Positions 1-7,515 of a DNA stretch of 34,803 nucleotides are shown piece after piece. A program made the position numbers and the translations under genes. Location: positions 1 to 34,803 of the forward strand of contig CAYFGQ010000033.1 of assembly GCA_964342525.1 (NCBI GenBank), in the 5' to 3' direction. The notes under the pieces are model-generated. The model was not told the origin of the DNA and ran no database searches. It saw only the letters and a list, made by a program, of their open reading frames with translations. Source of the stretch: G963676205 sp964342525 (GTDB lineage: Bacteria > Campylobacterota > Campylobacteria > Campylobacterales > Arcobacteraceae). Within the stretch, counting starts at the first letter, position 1. The number at the start of each line of letters is the position of its first letter.

Positions 1-1106
1 TTATGTAAAAGATCTTCTCTTTTTTTACCAAGCATATCTAAAAAAGAATCATTAAATTCATTATATCTTAGATCTTTATCCTTAGAGAAAAATGGTATAG
101 GTAAGGTTTGTATCAAAATCTCTTGGAAAGATCTATTTTGTTTAAACTCATTAAATAGTTCATTAAAAACTACAGAAATATCATCTAGTTCTCTAATACT
201 TGAATCTTTATAAACAGCTTTCTTATTTGAAAAAGAATCCTCTATAAATATTTTAAGCTCATTAAATTTCTCTATAAAAATATATTTTACAAGTAAATAT
301 ATCAAAATACCTAAAATGATAAAAATAGCTATAACCCACCAAACTTTTACCATAAACTTATCATAAATATTATTGTAATGATGATTATCAATCATATATA
401 TAATGTCTAAATCACCATAAAGATTACTCTTTCTATAAATATAATTATCATCATTTGATATTAATATTTTATTATAATCTTTAGCCAAATTAATATTTGC
501 ATCCACATCATCTTGCCTTAGGCTAGATGATACTACTTGATTATCTTTACCTACTAATATAATTTCTTTTAATTTTAAGTTTTTTCTTAGATCCTCTAAA
601 AATATTTGGTTTTCATTTAATAAAACTACTCCCCAAACTTCCCCTTGAACCTTACCTATTTTTTCATCTACAACTTTTTGTTTATAAGCTATAAAATAAT
701 ACTCTTTTGAATCAATATTTATATTTACTATTTTATTATCTAGATTTTTATTTTTTAGCCCATCAGCTGCAATTTGAACATCTAAAATTAAACTAAAACC
801 ATCAACATAGATCACTTTTTTACCATCAGTAAAAAATACAAAATCTGTATTATTAAAACTTGGAAGATGGGATTCATCACCTGAGAGATAGTTGTGAAGA
901 TTGTATTCTATTAGATTTGATATCTCTTTTTCTTGTTTATCTATCAAAACACTTACTACAGTATTTGTTTGCTCAAAGAAATTATTTAGCTCTATATCAT
1001 GAAACTCTTTTATTGTCTTAAATTGCCAATAAATAAACAATAAAAACACCCCTAGGAAAAATCCAAAGTGAGATATTGCAAATATATTTGATAATTTAAA
1101 TTTCAT
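1..1106 (-). CDS. LuxQ-like membrane sensor kinase, 3' end outside window
   Basis: The first 368 codons of a gene that runs off the left edge. Visible: a short cytoplasmic N-terminus, a membrane segment at about residues 8-28, an extracytoplasmic domain of about 220 residues, a second membrane segment at about 265-290, a linker, then the start of a PAS domain from about residue 330 (LPIPFFSKDKDLRYNEFN). This order matches Vibrio LuxQ, which has an AI-2/LuxP-coupled periplasmic domain, PAS, kinase and receiver. It starts 21 bp after the stop of a luxP homologue, so the two form an operon in the luxPQ order. The output domain is outside the window, so it could be a hybrid kinase or a GGDEF protein. 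Assignment rests mainly on the neighbour and topology; periplasmic sequence similarity to LuxQ is weak by eye. Confidence 0.7.
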   Translation of the reverse strand, partial: MKFKLSNIFAISHFGFFLGVFLLFIYWQFKTIKEFHDIELNNFFEQTNTVVSVLIDKQEKEISNLIEYNLHNYLSGDESHLPSFNNTDFVFFTDGKKVIYVDGFSLILDVQIAADGLKNKNLDNKIVNINIDSKEYYFIAYKQKVVDEKIGKVQGEVWGVVLLNENQIFLEDLRKNLKLKEIILVGKDNQVVSSSLRQDDVDANINLAKDYNKILISNDDNYIYRKSNLYGDLDIIYMIDNHHYNNIYDKFMVKVWWVIAIFIILGILIYLLVKYIFIEKFNELKIFIEDSFSNKKAVYKDSSIRELDDISVVFNELFNEFKQNRSFQEILIQTLPIPFFSKDKDLRYNEFNDSFLDMLGKKREDLLH

Positions 1107-1127
1107 AAAACTCTCATTCCACCTTTT

Positions 1128-2210
1128 TTATTTTGAGTATCTAAACGCTCTATTTTTAAGCACTTCAAGCTCTTTATCTGATATACCTTTTTTTACTAAC
1201 TTAAATTCACCAGAATAAATTAATGGCACATCTTTTGTTTTACTACTTATATCAAGTTTGATAGCCTCAGCCATAGCTACACCATTATCATCATTCATTC
1301 TCATAACTGTAAAATCCATCTCACCTTTTTCTATGGATTCAAGCTCTGAGCTTCCTCCACCCCAACCATTTACTTTGATTTTACCAAGTAAATTTTTCTC
1401 TTTTAAAACCTCTATAGCACCTAATGCTGTATCGGTTGAACAAGCATAGATAAATTTTAAATCTTTATTGTTTTTTAATAGATCATAAGTAGCCTGTTTT
1501 GATTTCTCTTTATTAAAATCTGTATAATAACTAGCTACCATCTTAAGATTTGTATTTTTACTCATATGATCGATAAAAGTATCACCTCTCATATAGCTCA
1601 CATATCCCTTTGTGCCATAAAGTACTGCGTAGTTACCATTAGTCCCTACTTCTTTTATATACTGTTCAGCCAAAACCTTTGATCCAGTTGCATGATCAAA
1701 GCCCACATATAAAAAAGGTTGATTTTGTCTAAAAGATTTTAAAGGGGTTGTAATATTTTGTAATAGTAATTTTGGTTTTTTTCTAAAAAGAAGATTGCTT
1801 ATAAACTTATAGTGTTTATTTACATCTAGAGTAAAGATCAGATAATCAGTATCATTACTTAAGGCTTCAAATAATACCTTTGCTTGTTTTGATACTTCTA
1901 TACTTGGTTTTGTAAAGTGATCATAAAGTTCATATTCAACTCCAATCTCTTTCATTCTTTTCTCAAAAGAATCTTTACTTCTTCTCCAATAATCAGAAAT
2001 TTGATCTCCTGGATAAACCATATAAATTTTTAAAGGTTTGGATTGTTTTTTCTTTAGTTTTTGTATTTTTATATCTGATACTAAATCTGAAAAAGCATTA
2101 AAAGCAGGCTTTCCACTAGGATTTGCTTTATAATACTCATCAACTAAGTAATACTTATCAGAAGATAATAACAAACTACAAGCCATTAGAATAAAAATTA
2201 ATGTTTTCAT
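1128..2210 (-). CDS. luxP: LuxP-like autoinducer-2 binding periplasmic protein
   Basis: A 360-residue periplasmic binding protein with signal peptide (residues 1-17), very close in length (365) and sequence to Vibrio harveyi LuxP as I remember it. Matching blocks include VYPGDQISDYW, DYLIFTLD, LQNITTP, FLYVGFDHA, RGDTFI, IYACSTD, NGWGGGS and VMRMNDD. The residues that contact AI-2 in V. harveyi LuxP (Q77, S79, W82, T134, N159, R215, T266, D267, W289, R310, from memory) correspond at a constant offset of six or seven to Q70, S72, W75, T127, N152, R208, T259, D260, W283 and R304 here, all identical. LuxP binds borated AI-2 and controls LuxQ. An AAGGA ribosome site sits 7 nt before the ATG. The next gene is the LuxQ-like sensor. 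A ribose-type or TorT-like receptor is the alternative, but the ligand residues argue for AI-2. Confidence 0.9.
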   Translation of the reverse strand: MKTLIFILMACSLLLSSDKYYLVDEYYKANPSGKPAFNAFSDLVSDIKIQKLKKKQSKPLKIYMVYPGDQISDYWRRSKDSFEKRMKEIGVEYELYDHFTKPSIEVSKQAKVLFEALSNDTDYLIFTLDVNKHYKFISNLLFRKKPKLLLQNITTPLKSFRQNQPFLYVGFDHATGSKVLAEQYIKEVGTNGNYAVLYGTKGYVSYMRGDTFIDHMSKNTNLKMVASYYTDFNKEKSKQATYDLLKNNKDLKFIYACSTDTALGAIEVLKEKNLLGKIKVNGWGGGSSELESIEKGEMDFTVMRMNDDNGVAMAEAIKLDISSKTKDVPLIYSGEFKLVKKGISDKELEVLKNRAFRYSK

Positions 2211-2265
2211 GATTGAATCCTTATATATTATATTTTATATAAATCCAACTTAAAAAATATTATTT

Positions 2266-2841
2266 TTACCTAATTATTAGTTTTGTTTCATCTATTATCG
2301 AATATGCTACACTATTTTGCTCTAAAACATTTATAAAAGATACAAACTCTTGAGTGTATAAATTTGTAGGAACATTTAAGTTCACCCTTACCTCTTTTGT
2401 TTGAGTATCATAAAGTAAAGAACGATATCTTTTAATTATGCTTTCTACCAAACTAGAAATATTCTCAAAGGCATCAAAAAAATCACACTTTACATCAAAA
2501 GAAGAGATTAAAGTATATAAAGTATTTAGCTCAACAGGTTTCATCAATCTTTTGATATTGTTTTGTTGTTCACAAGTATTACAATCGTATCTATTACATC
2601 TTTGTAATGATTCACTAAGTACTATTATCTTTTTTTCCCTATAATCATTGAGAATTTTTTCATAAATTCTTTGATTTTCACAATCAGCAATATCAACAAT
2701 AACTAGATCAAAATCTGCAAGAATGAACCTATTTTTCACTATACTAGAGTAATCAAAGAAGTTCCAATCTCTTTCAAACTCCTTAAAATACCCAATAGCC
2801 TGCCATGTAAGTTCATCTTTATCAAGTATTAATATATTCAT
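2266..2841 (-). CDS. Receiver-domain protein with Cys cluster, upstream of luxP
   Basis: 191 residues. The first 115 look like a response-regulator receiver: acidic residues D7, D9 and E10 after strand 1 (ILILDKDE), a candidate phosphoacceptor D50 (DLVIVDI), S76 after strand 4 (IVLSES) and the K101-P102 pair (LMKPVE). Between strand 4 and the Lys lies C82-x4-C87-x2-C90, with further Cys at 54 and 119, which is unusual for receivers and could be metal-binding or redox-active. The C-terminal 70 residues are not recognised; there is no DNA-binding helix-turn-helix that I can see. The gene ends 55 bp before luxP on the same strand and may be its operon partner, possibly a phosphorylation target of the LuxQ-like sensor (inference). 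Confidence 0.6.
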   Translation of the reverse strand: MNILILDKDELTWQAIGYFKEFERDWNFFDYSSIVKNRFILADFDLVIVDIADCENQRIYEKILNDYREKKIIVLSESLQRCNRYDCNTCEQQNNIKRLMKPVELNTLYTLISSFDVKCDFFDAFENISSLVESIIKRYRSLLYDTQTKEVRVNLNVPTNLYTQEFVSFINVLEQNSVAYSIIDETKLIIR

Positions 2842-2898
2842 TTAATCATTTAACCTTGTGTAACTTTTATGTAATTTTTTTTATTATTTAAATATATT

Positions 2899-2904
2899 AT
2901 TATA
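2899..2904 (-). promoter_or_regulatory. Candidate -10 box for the receiver/luxPQ genes
   Basis: Reads TATAAT on the minus strand, about 58 nt before the start of the receiver gene. There is no good -35; the palindrome at 2907-2926 occupies the spacer and -35 position. In this AT-rich sequence a lone -10 match is weak evidence. Confidence 0.4.
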
Positions 2905-2906
2905 CA

Positions 2907-2926
2907 CAACGATAAATATATCGTTG
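2907..2926. promoter_or_regulatory. Perfect palindrome, candidate operator in divergent promoter region
   Basis: CAACGATA-AATA-TATCGTTG: two perfect 8-bp arms with a 4-bp centre, between the divergently oriented receiver/luxPQ genes and the XRE regulator. It overlaps the -35 box of the plus-strand promoter and lies immediately upstream of the minus-strand -10. That position suits a repressor or autoregulator site. The adjacent XRE protein is the natural candidate to bind it, but this is inferred from location only. Confidence 0.5.
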
Positions 2927-2952
2927 CTTAGGATAAAAAATTTTATTATAAT
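2924..2952 (+). promoter_or_regulatory. Sigma70-type promoter of the XRE regulator gene
   Basis: TTGCTT at 2924-2929 and TATAAT at 2947-2952 are separated by 17 bp. Predicted start near 2959 gives a leader of about 60 nt before the TTG start at 3022. The -35 overlaps the palindrome at 2907-2926. Confidence 0.6.
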
Positions 2953-3021
2953 GTTGTACTTTTTTTACTTATAACAAAAAACTATTTAAACATAATAGTT
3001 TCTTATCTAAAGGAGAAAATC

Positions 3022-3288
3022 TTGTCAGAAATTGACTTAGACACAAAAAGTATAGAATGCTTAGAAAAGTATGCAAATAAAGTACTTGATAAAGTTTCAC
3101 AAAATGTAATTAAATATAGAAAAGAAAAAGGTCTATCTCAAGCAGCTCTAGCCCATGCTATAGGCTTTAAAAGTGCTGCATATCTAGGTAAAGCAGAGAT
3201 TAGAAAAGATAATCACCACTTTAATATTATGCATATTGCTAAAATAGCAAAAGTGCTAGAGATAGATATATCAAAGTTTTTTAAATAG
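3022..3288 (+). CDS. XRE-family helix-turn-helix transcriptional regulator
   Basis: 88 residues. The HTH spans about residues 28-75 (VIKYRKEKGLSQAALAHAIG, then a second part ending in LEIDISKFF), typical of the Cro/C1 (HTH_3) fold. It starts with TTG, supported by an AGGAG ribosome site 6 nt upstream at 3011-3015. It has its own promoter at 2924-2952 with a perfect palindrome overlapping the -35, so autoregulation and control of the divergent receiver/luxPQ genes are plausible. It ends one base before the convergent msrB. No toxin partner is adjacent. Target genes are not known. Confidence 0.8.
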   Translation: MSEIDLDTKSIECLEKYANKVLDKVSQNVIKYRKEKGLSQAALAHAIGFKSAAYLGKAEIRKDNHHFNIMHIAKIAKVLEIDISKFFK

Positions 3289-3289
3289 A

Positions 3290-3652
3290 CTATTTCTCTT
3301 CAAATTTAACCGATATGGAATTTACACAATGTCTTGTATTTTTTGATGTAAATCCCTCACCCTCGAATACATGCCCTAAGTGACCACCACAATTTGCACA
3401 AACTATCTCTACCCTCATACCATCAGCATCTTGTACTCTTTTTACTGCACCGTTTATCTCATCATCAAAACTAGGCCAACCACAGCCACTATTAAATTTA
3501 TCATCGGATTTATACAAAGGGGCATCACACCTTTTACAAAGATAAGTACCCTGCTCATCAAATTTATAATACTCACCAGAAAAAGGCATCTCAGTACCTT
3601 TATGTACTATCACCCTCTCCTCTTCAGAATTCAGTTTATTCCATTTAGACAT
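3290..3652 (-). CDS. msrB: Peptide-methionine (R)-S-oxide reductase MsrB
   Basis: 120 residues, a single-domain MsrB that reduces methionine-R-sulfoxide in proteins, using thioredoxin as reductant. The zinc-binding pairs are C39-x2-C42 and C85-x2-C88. The signature GCGWPSF is at 56-62, with C57 a likely recycling cysteine, and the catalytic cysteine is C109 in RHCVNS. No signal peptide is visible, so it should be cytoplasmic. It is convergent with the XRE gene and lies 37 bp downstream of the ATPase gene on the same strand; co-transcription is possible but nothing links their functions. Confidence 0.95.
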   Translation of the reverse strand: MSKWNKLNSEEERVIVHKGTEMPFSGEYYKFDEQGTYLCKRCDAPLYKSDDKFNSGCGWPSFDDEINGAVKRVQDADGMRVEIVCANCGGHLGHVFEGEGFTSKNTRHCVNSISVKFEEK

Positions 3653-3689
3653 AATCTCTACCTTTTAGTTTTTACTTTTTAGATTTTAG

Positions 3690-4775
3690 CTATTCAAACG
3701 CCCACTGATAAAAAGGCTCTACAAAACACTCCATATCACCTATATCAAATGTAAATTCATTATTAATAGTTACTATATTCACATTTTTTATATTGTAGTT
3801 TTCTATTACCCCTAAAAGCTTTTTCTTTTTAGCTTCCACTTGAAATTCATTAAAAAATGAGATACTTAGTACTATTGTATCTGTTTTTGGTATATAAAAA
3901 TCTATACCATCTATATAAAATATATTTTCATATCTTTGTTTAAGTTCACAAAAAACCATATTATTAAATACATTATTAAAGTTTTTCTGAAAAGAGATGG
4001 CATTGTTTAAAATAAAATCAAAAATATAAACCCTTTTTACAGATCTAGGTTGGTTAAATTTTGGTAAAAAACTAATTATTTTAGAATCTTCTAAATAGTT
4101 ACAATAATTATAAAACCTATCTTTTGAGATTTTCATCTCTTTTTTTAGGGAATTAAAAAGCTGTAAGATGGATTTTGTTTGGGCAGCACTTTTTATAAAA
4201 GTTCTAAGTATCATAAGTTCAGTTTCATCTTTACTCATAAGTTTTATATATTCTTGGAGTTTTTGTATCTTATTTTGTTCATCAAATTCTATTGAAATAG
4301 GCATATTTCCATATTTTAAAAAGTGATTGAAACTTTGGGTCACATTTGTAAAAGAGTTCTCAAAAAGTAAAAACTCCTCAAAATCTAAAGGTTTTACTTC
4401 TATATGATTAAAACCTTCTATAAACTGATATTTATTTGAGCTAAATATCAAAGTAGAGACTAAACTCTTAAGCTCATCAACTAATGGCTCATTTACTTCA
4501 AAATTTTCTATCACCAATACTTCAATATCATACTCTTTTAAAAACATATCGAGATTGTCTAAAATTGTATTTTTATTTATCCTAATATCATCAAGATCAA
4601 TATATAAATATTTCTCTTCATCTAATGTGGATAAAAGATCATAGATCAAGTAGCTCTTACCACAAAATGGCGCTCCATAAACTATTTGATTTTCTAGTTT
4701 TAGTTTTAATTTTCTCTCTTTAAAGCTGATTGATTTGATGTTGTTTTCATAACAATAGATAAGATCTTGGATAAT
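3690..4775 (-). CDS. AAA_14/DUF4143-type ATPase; start codon unusual or lost
   Basis: The reading frame encodes a P-loop ATPase: Walker A GAPFCGKS at 4676-4653, a Walker B-like strand (EVLVIENFE), the family's HIEVKPLDFEEFLLFE segment, and a C-terminal nuclease-like DUF4143 region (NNMVFCELKQRYE). The first ATG/GTG/TTG in frame is a TTG at 4649, which falls after the Walker A and would delete the nucleotide-binding loop. The frame is open back to a stop at 4787-4785, with an AAAAAGGA ribosome-like site and ATT at 4775-4773, giving IIQDLIYCYENNIKSISFKE before the Walker A. Either ATT is used, or the start codon has mutated. Function of this family is poorly defined. Confidence 0.75.
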   Translation of the reverse strand: MIQDLIYCYENNIKSISFKERKLKLKLENQIVYGAPFCGKSYLIYDLLSTLDEEKYLYIDLDDIRINKNTILDNLDMFLKEYDIEVLVIENFEVNEPLVDELKSLVSTLIFSSNKYQFIEGFNHIEVKPLDFEEFLLFENSFTNVTQSFNHFLKYGNMPISIEFDEQNKIQKLQEYIKLMSKDETELMILRTFIKSAAQTKSILQLFNSLKKEMKISKDRFYNYCNYLEDSKIISFLPKFNQPRSVKRVYIFDFILNNAISFQKNFNNVFNNMVFCELKQRYENIFYIDGIDFYIPKTDTIVLSISFFNEFQVEAKKKKLLGVIENYNIKNVNIVTINNEFTFDIGDMECFVEPFYQWAFE

Positions 4776-4837
4776 ATATCCTTTTTACGATTTGGGATTA
4801 TTTTGATAATTATATTGAAAAGTTCTTGAAGAATGAA

Positions 4838-4870
4838 AAAAGGGGATAAGTTTAGAACTTATCCCCTTTT
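4838..4870 (-). terminator. Rho-independent terminator of psiE
   Basis: A perfect 15-bp stem (4838-4852 with 4856-4870, core GGGGATAAG/CTTATCCCC), a 3-nt loop and a run of six T on the minus strand. It lies just after the psiE stop codon. Confidence 0.9.
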
Positions 4871-4872
4871 GC

Positions 4873-5295
4873 TTAAACTTGTATCTCGTTACTGTCTTTT
4901 TGATCAGGTGACGTTTTATAGGCAAGCCATCGAAGTACGAATAAAAATACCAACACACCACTAAATACTATTATATGGAAGTGAGTGTTATTTGCAAATA
5001 GCGCATCAAAAGTATCAATTTTTTCACCATTTAGCTTTACAACATTAACAATAAACTCCCTTAGTGTTAATATTATAAAAGCATCAATAAGTATACTTAT
5101 TCTAATCCTTTTTTCACGAATAAAGTTAAGTACAGCCCTTACTAGCTCTAAAAGAATTATAAAATATAATATATGTATTACTGTTTGTACTAAACTATCT
5201 GTGGCAACTGCTACTACAAATAGTGCCACGGCTACTATGATCTCTATATAAGATCTACTATTAAATAACTCTACTAATTTTGATGTTGTTGACAT
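4873..5295 (-). CDS. psiE: PsiE-family membrane protein
   Basis: 140 residues with four predicted membrane helices (about 15-33, 36-57, 66-85 and 105-125) and a polar C-terminus, matching the phosphate-starvation-inducible PsiE family in length and topology. The arginine pairs before helix 3 (REKRIRISILIDAFIILTLRE) fit the family. PsiE's molecular function is not established even in E. coli. The upstream minus-strand region carries one or two tiny ORFs and a relatively GC-rich leader, so the gene may be part of a small operon starting near 5530. A strong terminator follows. Confidence 0.8.
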   Translation of the reverse strand: MSTTSKLVELFNSRSYIEIIVAVALFVVAVATDSLVQTVIHILYFIILLELVRAVLNFIREKRIRISILIDAFIILTLREFIVNVVKLNGEKIDTFDALFANNTHFHIIVFSGVLVFLFVLRWLAYKTSPDQKDSNEIQV

Positions 5296-5303
5296 ATTTA
5301 TCC

Positions 5304-5402
5304 TTATACCTTACCTTTACTCCCCCTTTGTATGTTTGTTATCCTATTTGAGTCTGACCTGTCACAATCGGTTTTATCGAGATCCGAGACGTGCATATCC
5401 AT
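5304..5402 (-). CDS. Possible 32-residue hydrophilic ORF, overlapping the upstream tiny ORF
   Basis: Starts with an ATG that shares one base with the stop of the tiny ORF at 5402-5506 (TAATG), preceded by AAAGGA with 5-nt spacing. The product begins MDMHVSDLDKTDCDRSDSNR and is rich in Asp, Ser and Arg. It uses GTC, CTC and ACC codons that are rare in neighbouring genes, and the stretch is more GC-rich than its surroundings. It may be a real coupled peptide, the displaced C-terminus of the membrane ORF by frameshift, or a structured leader of psiE that is not translated. Evidence for translation is only the ribosome site and overlap. Confidence 0.3.
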   Translation of the reverse strand: MDMHVSDLDKTDCDRSDSNRITNIQRGSKGKV

Positions 5403-5506
5403 TAATATCCTTTAATTGCAAAACTAAATATAGAACCAGCAATAATAGCTGCTTCAAATGCTATAATTATTATATAGTCTTTTATATTTGTATTTATATT
5501 TTTCAT
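5402..5506 (-). CDS. 34-residue single-pass membrane protein
   Basis: A short ORF with an excellent ribosome site (AAAGGGA about 6 nt before ATG at 5506). It encodes MKNINTNIKDY followed by one hydrophobic helix (residues 12-32, IIIIAFEAAIIAGSIFSFAI) and a terminal KGY. Such single-helix proteins are often missed by gene finders and can be small subunits of respiratory or transport complexes, but I do not recognise this one. It sits 106 bp upstream of psiE on the same strand, with another tiny ORF overlapping its stop codon. Confidence 0.5.
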   Translation of the reverse strand: MKNINTNIKDYIIIIAFEAAIIAGSIFSFAIKGY

Positions 5507-5643
5507 ATTTTTCCCTTTATGTTAAAATAAGGGGAAGTAAAAGTTTTTGCATAATATCTTAAAAAAATAAAAAGTGAATGAGTATTTATAATTTGATATA
5601 TTTTTAAAGGAAATATTAAAGTTAAGCTATAGTTATAAGTAGA

Positions 5644-7515
5644 TTATACTTTATTAAGTTCTATTGTAAAAATTGCTCCATCTTGAGAATTACTCACATA
5701 AATACTACCACCAAGTTTTGTCTCTATAATAAGTTTTGAGATATATAAACCTAGGCCTGTACCCTCTTTTTTAGACTTAGTAGTAAAATAAATATCAAAA
5801 ACCTTATCAATAATATCCATATCAATTCCACCACCATTATCTTCTATATCTATAAAATACTTTGTAGAGGTTTCCCTTACAGAGATATTTATAAATGGGT
5901 TTTCGATCCCTTTCTCCATCAATACATCTTGAGCATTTGCTAAGATGTTTAAGATTACTTGAGAGAACTCACTAGGAAATCCTTTTATTTTTACGCAAGA
6001 CCCTATTTTATTAAAACTCAAAGAGATATGATGATATGTTAAAGATGCTCTGATGATATTTATAGCACTATTTATATACTCCTCTATAGAAAACACCTCT
6101 TTTTCCCTATTTGGCTCAAAAAAGTTTTTAAAATCCTCTATGGTTGTGGACATATACTTTAAAAGCTCATTTCCACTAGATATTTTTTCATCCAAATATT
6201 TATCATCCAATTCCCCAAATTCATAGGCTGATTCTAGATTCATAAATATACCACCAAGCTGAGATAAAGGCTGTCTCCATTGATGGGCAATATGCCCTAT
6301 CATCTCACCCATAGTTGCTAGTTTTGCTTGTTGCATAAGAATATATTCACTATCCATTCTTTTTTTGATCTCATCATTTACAATACTTTGTAGTTTTGAT
6401 TTCTCTTTTTCATATAATGTTACATCTTTAAAGATAAGCTTTATATAGTTTGTATTTATATTTTTTGAAATAGTTCCAGATACTTTATAGCTTCTCTTAT
6501 TTATCCTTATCGCTTTATTTTTTAATTGTTTTGATTTTTTCATAAAGCTTTTTATGGAAAACCAAGTATCATCTGAAAAAAGTTTTAATATTGATTTATT
6601 GATTAAAGAACTACCAAATACCTTTTTAGCTTTAGAATTCATCCAATATATTATCTCTTCATCATTTGAATAGTACACTTCAATAATGGGCTCAGGTAAA
6701 AAGTCCATGATCTCTTGAGCATGGCGTATCTTATTTTGAAGTATCCTTGTATAGTTTCCTTTGATGTGTTTTAAAATATCCCTATTTGTAAGCATACCAA
6801 TCACTGAGCCATCACTACCAGATATAACAGCTCTTCTAATACTTCTTAATTTCATAAGTTCTATTATTTGCGTTACTAAAAGCTCTTTGGGAACACTAAT
6901 AAGAGGTGAACTCATATGTTTCTCTACACTCTCTTCAAGATCAACTTCAAAATAAGTAAGTTTTAAAATATCTTTTTCTGTGATGATACCTAGATACTTT
7001 TCTCCACTTGTAACAAGAAGCGATCCTATCTGATACTCTTGCATAAGGTTTAGTGTGTATTTTATAGAATCATTTATATCAACAGTTATGATTTTTTGAT
7101 TCTCTTTCATAATATCAGAGATTTTAAGATCAACCTTATATACATCTTCCTCAAGATACTCAAAAAGATCCTCTTGAAGTACTACACCCATATAGTTTTC
7201 TTCTTTGTCAACTAATACAATTCTTCGTATATTATTTTGACTCAAAAGATCAAAAGCAAACTCTATAGGTCTAGAACCATTTGCAGTTATTAAAGTCTTT
7301 GTTGAGATTGTGTAGGCTTTATCTAAAAGGTTTATATTTTGTTTTAGGGCATTTACAAGATCACTTTCAGTGATAATTGCTATGGGTTTTTTATTTTTAG
7401 TTAATATTGCACAGCCATTTTTATTTTCATACATAATTGCCATGGCATCTTTTATACTAGATTTGAAATCTAAATCAAATTTTTTCTTAGATAATATCCC
7501 TTTTAAACTCTTCAT
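5644..7515 (-). CDS. Cytoplasmic sensor histidine kinase with four CBS domains and PAS
   Basis: 623 residues without membrane segments. Four CBS motifs occupy about residues 1-60, 65-120, 127-185 and 195-250, two Bateman modules that usually bind adenine nucleotides. A PAS domain follows at about 265-370, then a coiled linker, the dimerisation domain with phosphoacceptor H411 in HQWRQPL, and a HATPase domain with N-box (NILANAQD), DNGGGI at 559-564 and GTGLGL. It overlaps the 3' end of the OmpR-type regulator gene by 4 bp (ATGA), so the two are translationally coupled and almost certainly cognate. The signal is probably intracellular, such as energy charge or a PAS ligand; that is inference from the CBS domains. 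Confidence 0.88.
   Translation of the reverse strand: MKSLKGILSKKKFDLDFKSSIKDAMAIMYENKNGCAILTKNKKPIAIITESDLVNALKQNINLLDKAYTISTKTLITANGSRPIEFAFDLLSQNNIRRIVLVDKEENYMGVVLQEDLFEYLEEDVYKVDLKISDIMKENQKIITVDINDSIKYTLNLMQEYQIGSLLVTSGEKYLGIITEKDILKLTYFEVDLEESVEKHMSSPLISVPKELLVTQIIELMKLRSIRRAVISGSDGSVIGMLTNRDILKHIKGNYTRILQNKIRHAQEIMDFLPEPIIEVYYSNDEEIIYWMNSKAKKVFGSSLINKSILKLFSDDTWFSIKSFMKKSKQLKNKAIRINKRSYKVSGTISKNINTNYIKLIFKDVTLYEKEKSKLQSIVNDEIKKRMDSEYILMQQAKLATMGEMIGHIAHQWRQPLSQLGGIFMNLESAYEFGELDDKYLDEKISSGNELLKYMSTTIEDFKNFFEPNREKEVFSIEEYINSAINIIRASLTYHHISLSFNKIGSCVKIKGFPSEFSQVILNILANAQDVLMEKGIENPFINISVRETSTKYFIDIEDNGGGIDMDIIDKVFDIYFTTKSKKEGTGLGLYISKLIIETKLGGSIYVSNSQDGAIFTIELNKV

Noticed and set aside
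5336..5530. 64-codon plus-strand ORF
   Set aside because: Opposite the tiny minus-strand membrane ORF with the better ribosome site; its own start lacks one, and its product is Tyr/Ile/Cys-rich low-complexity sequence.
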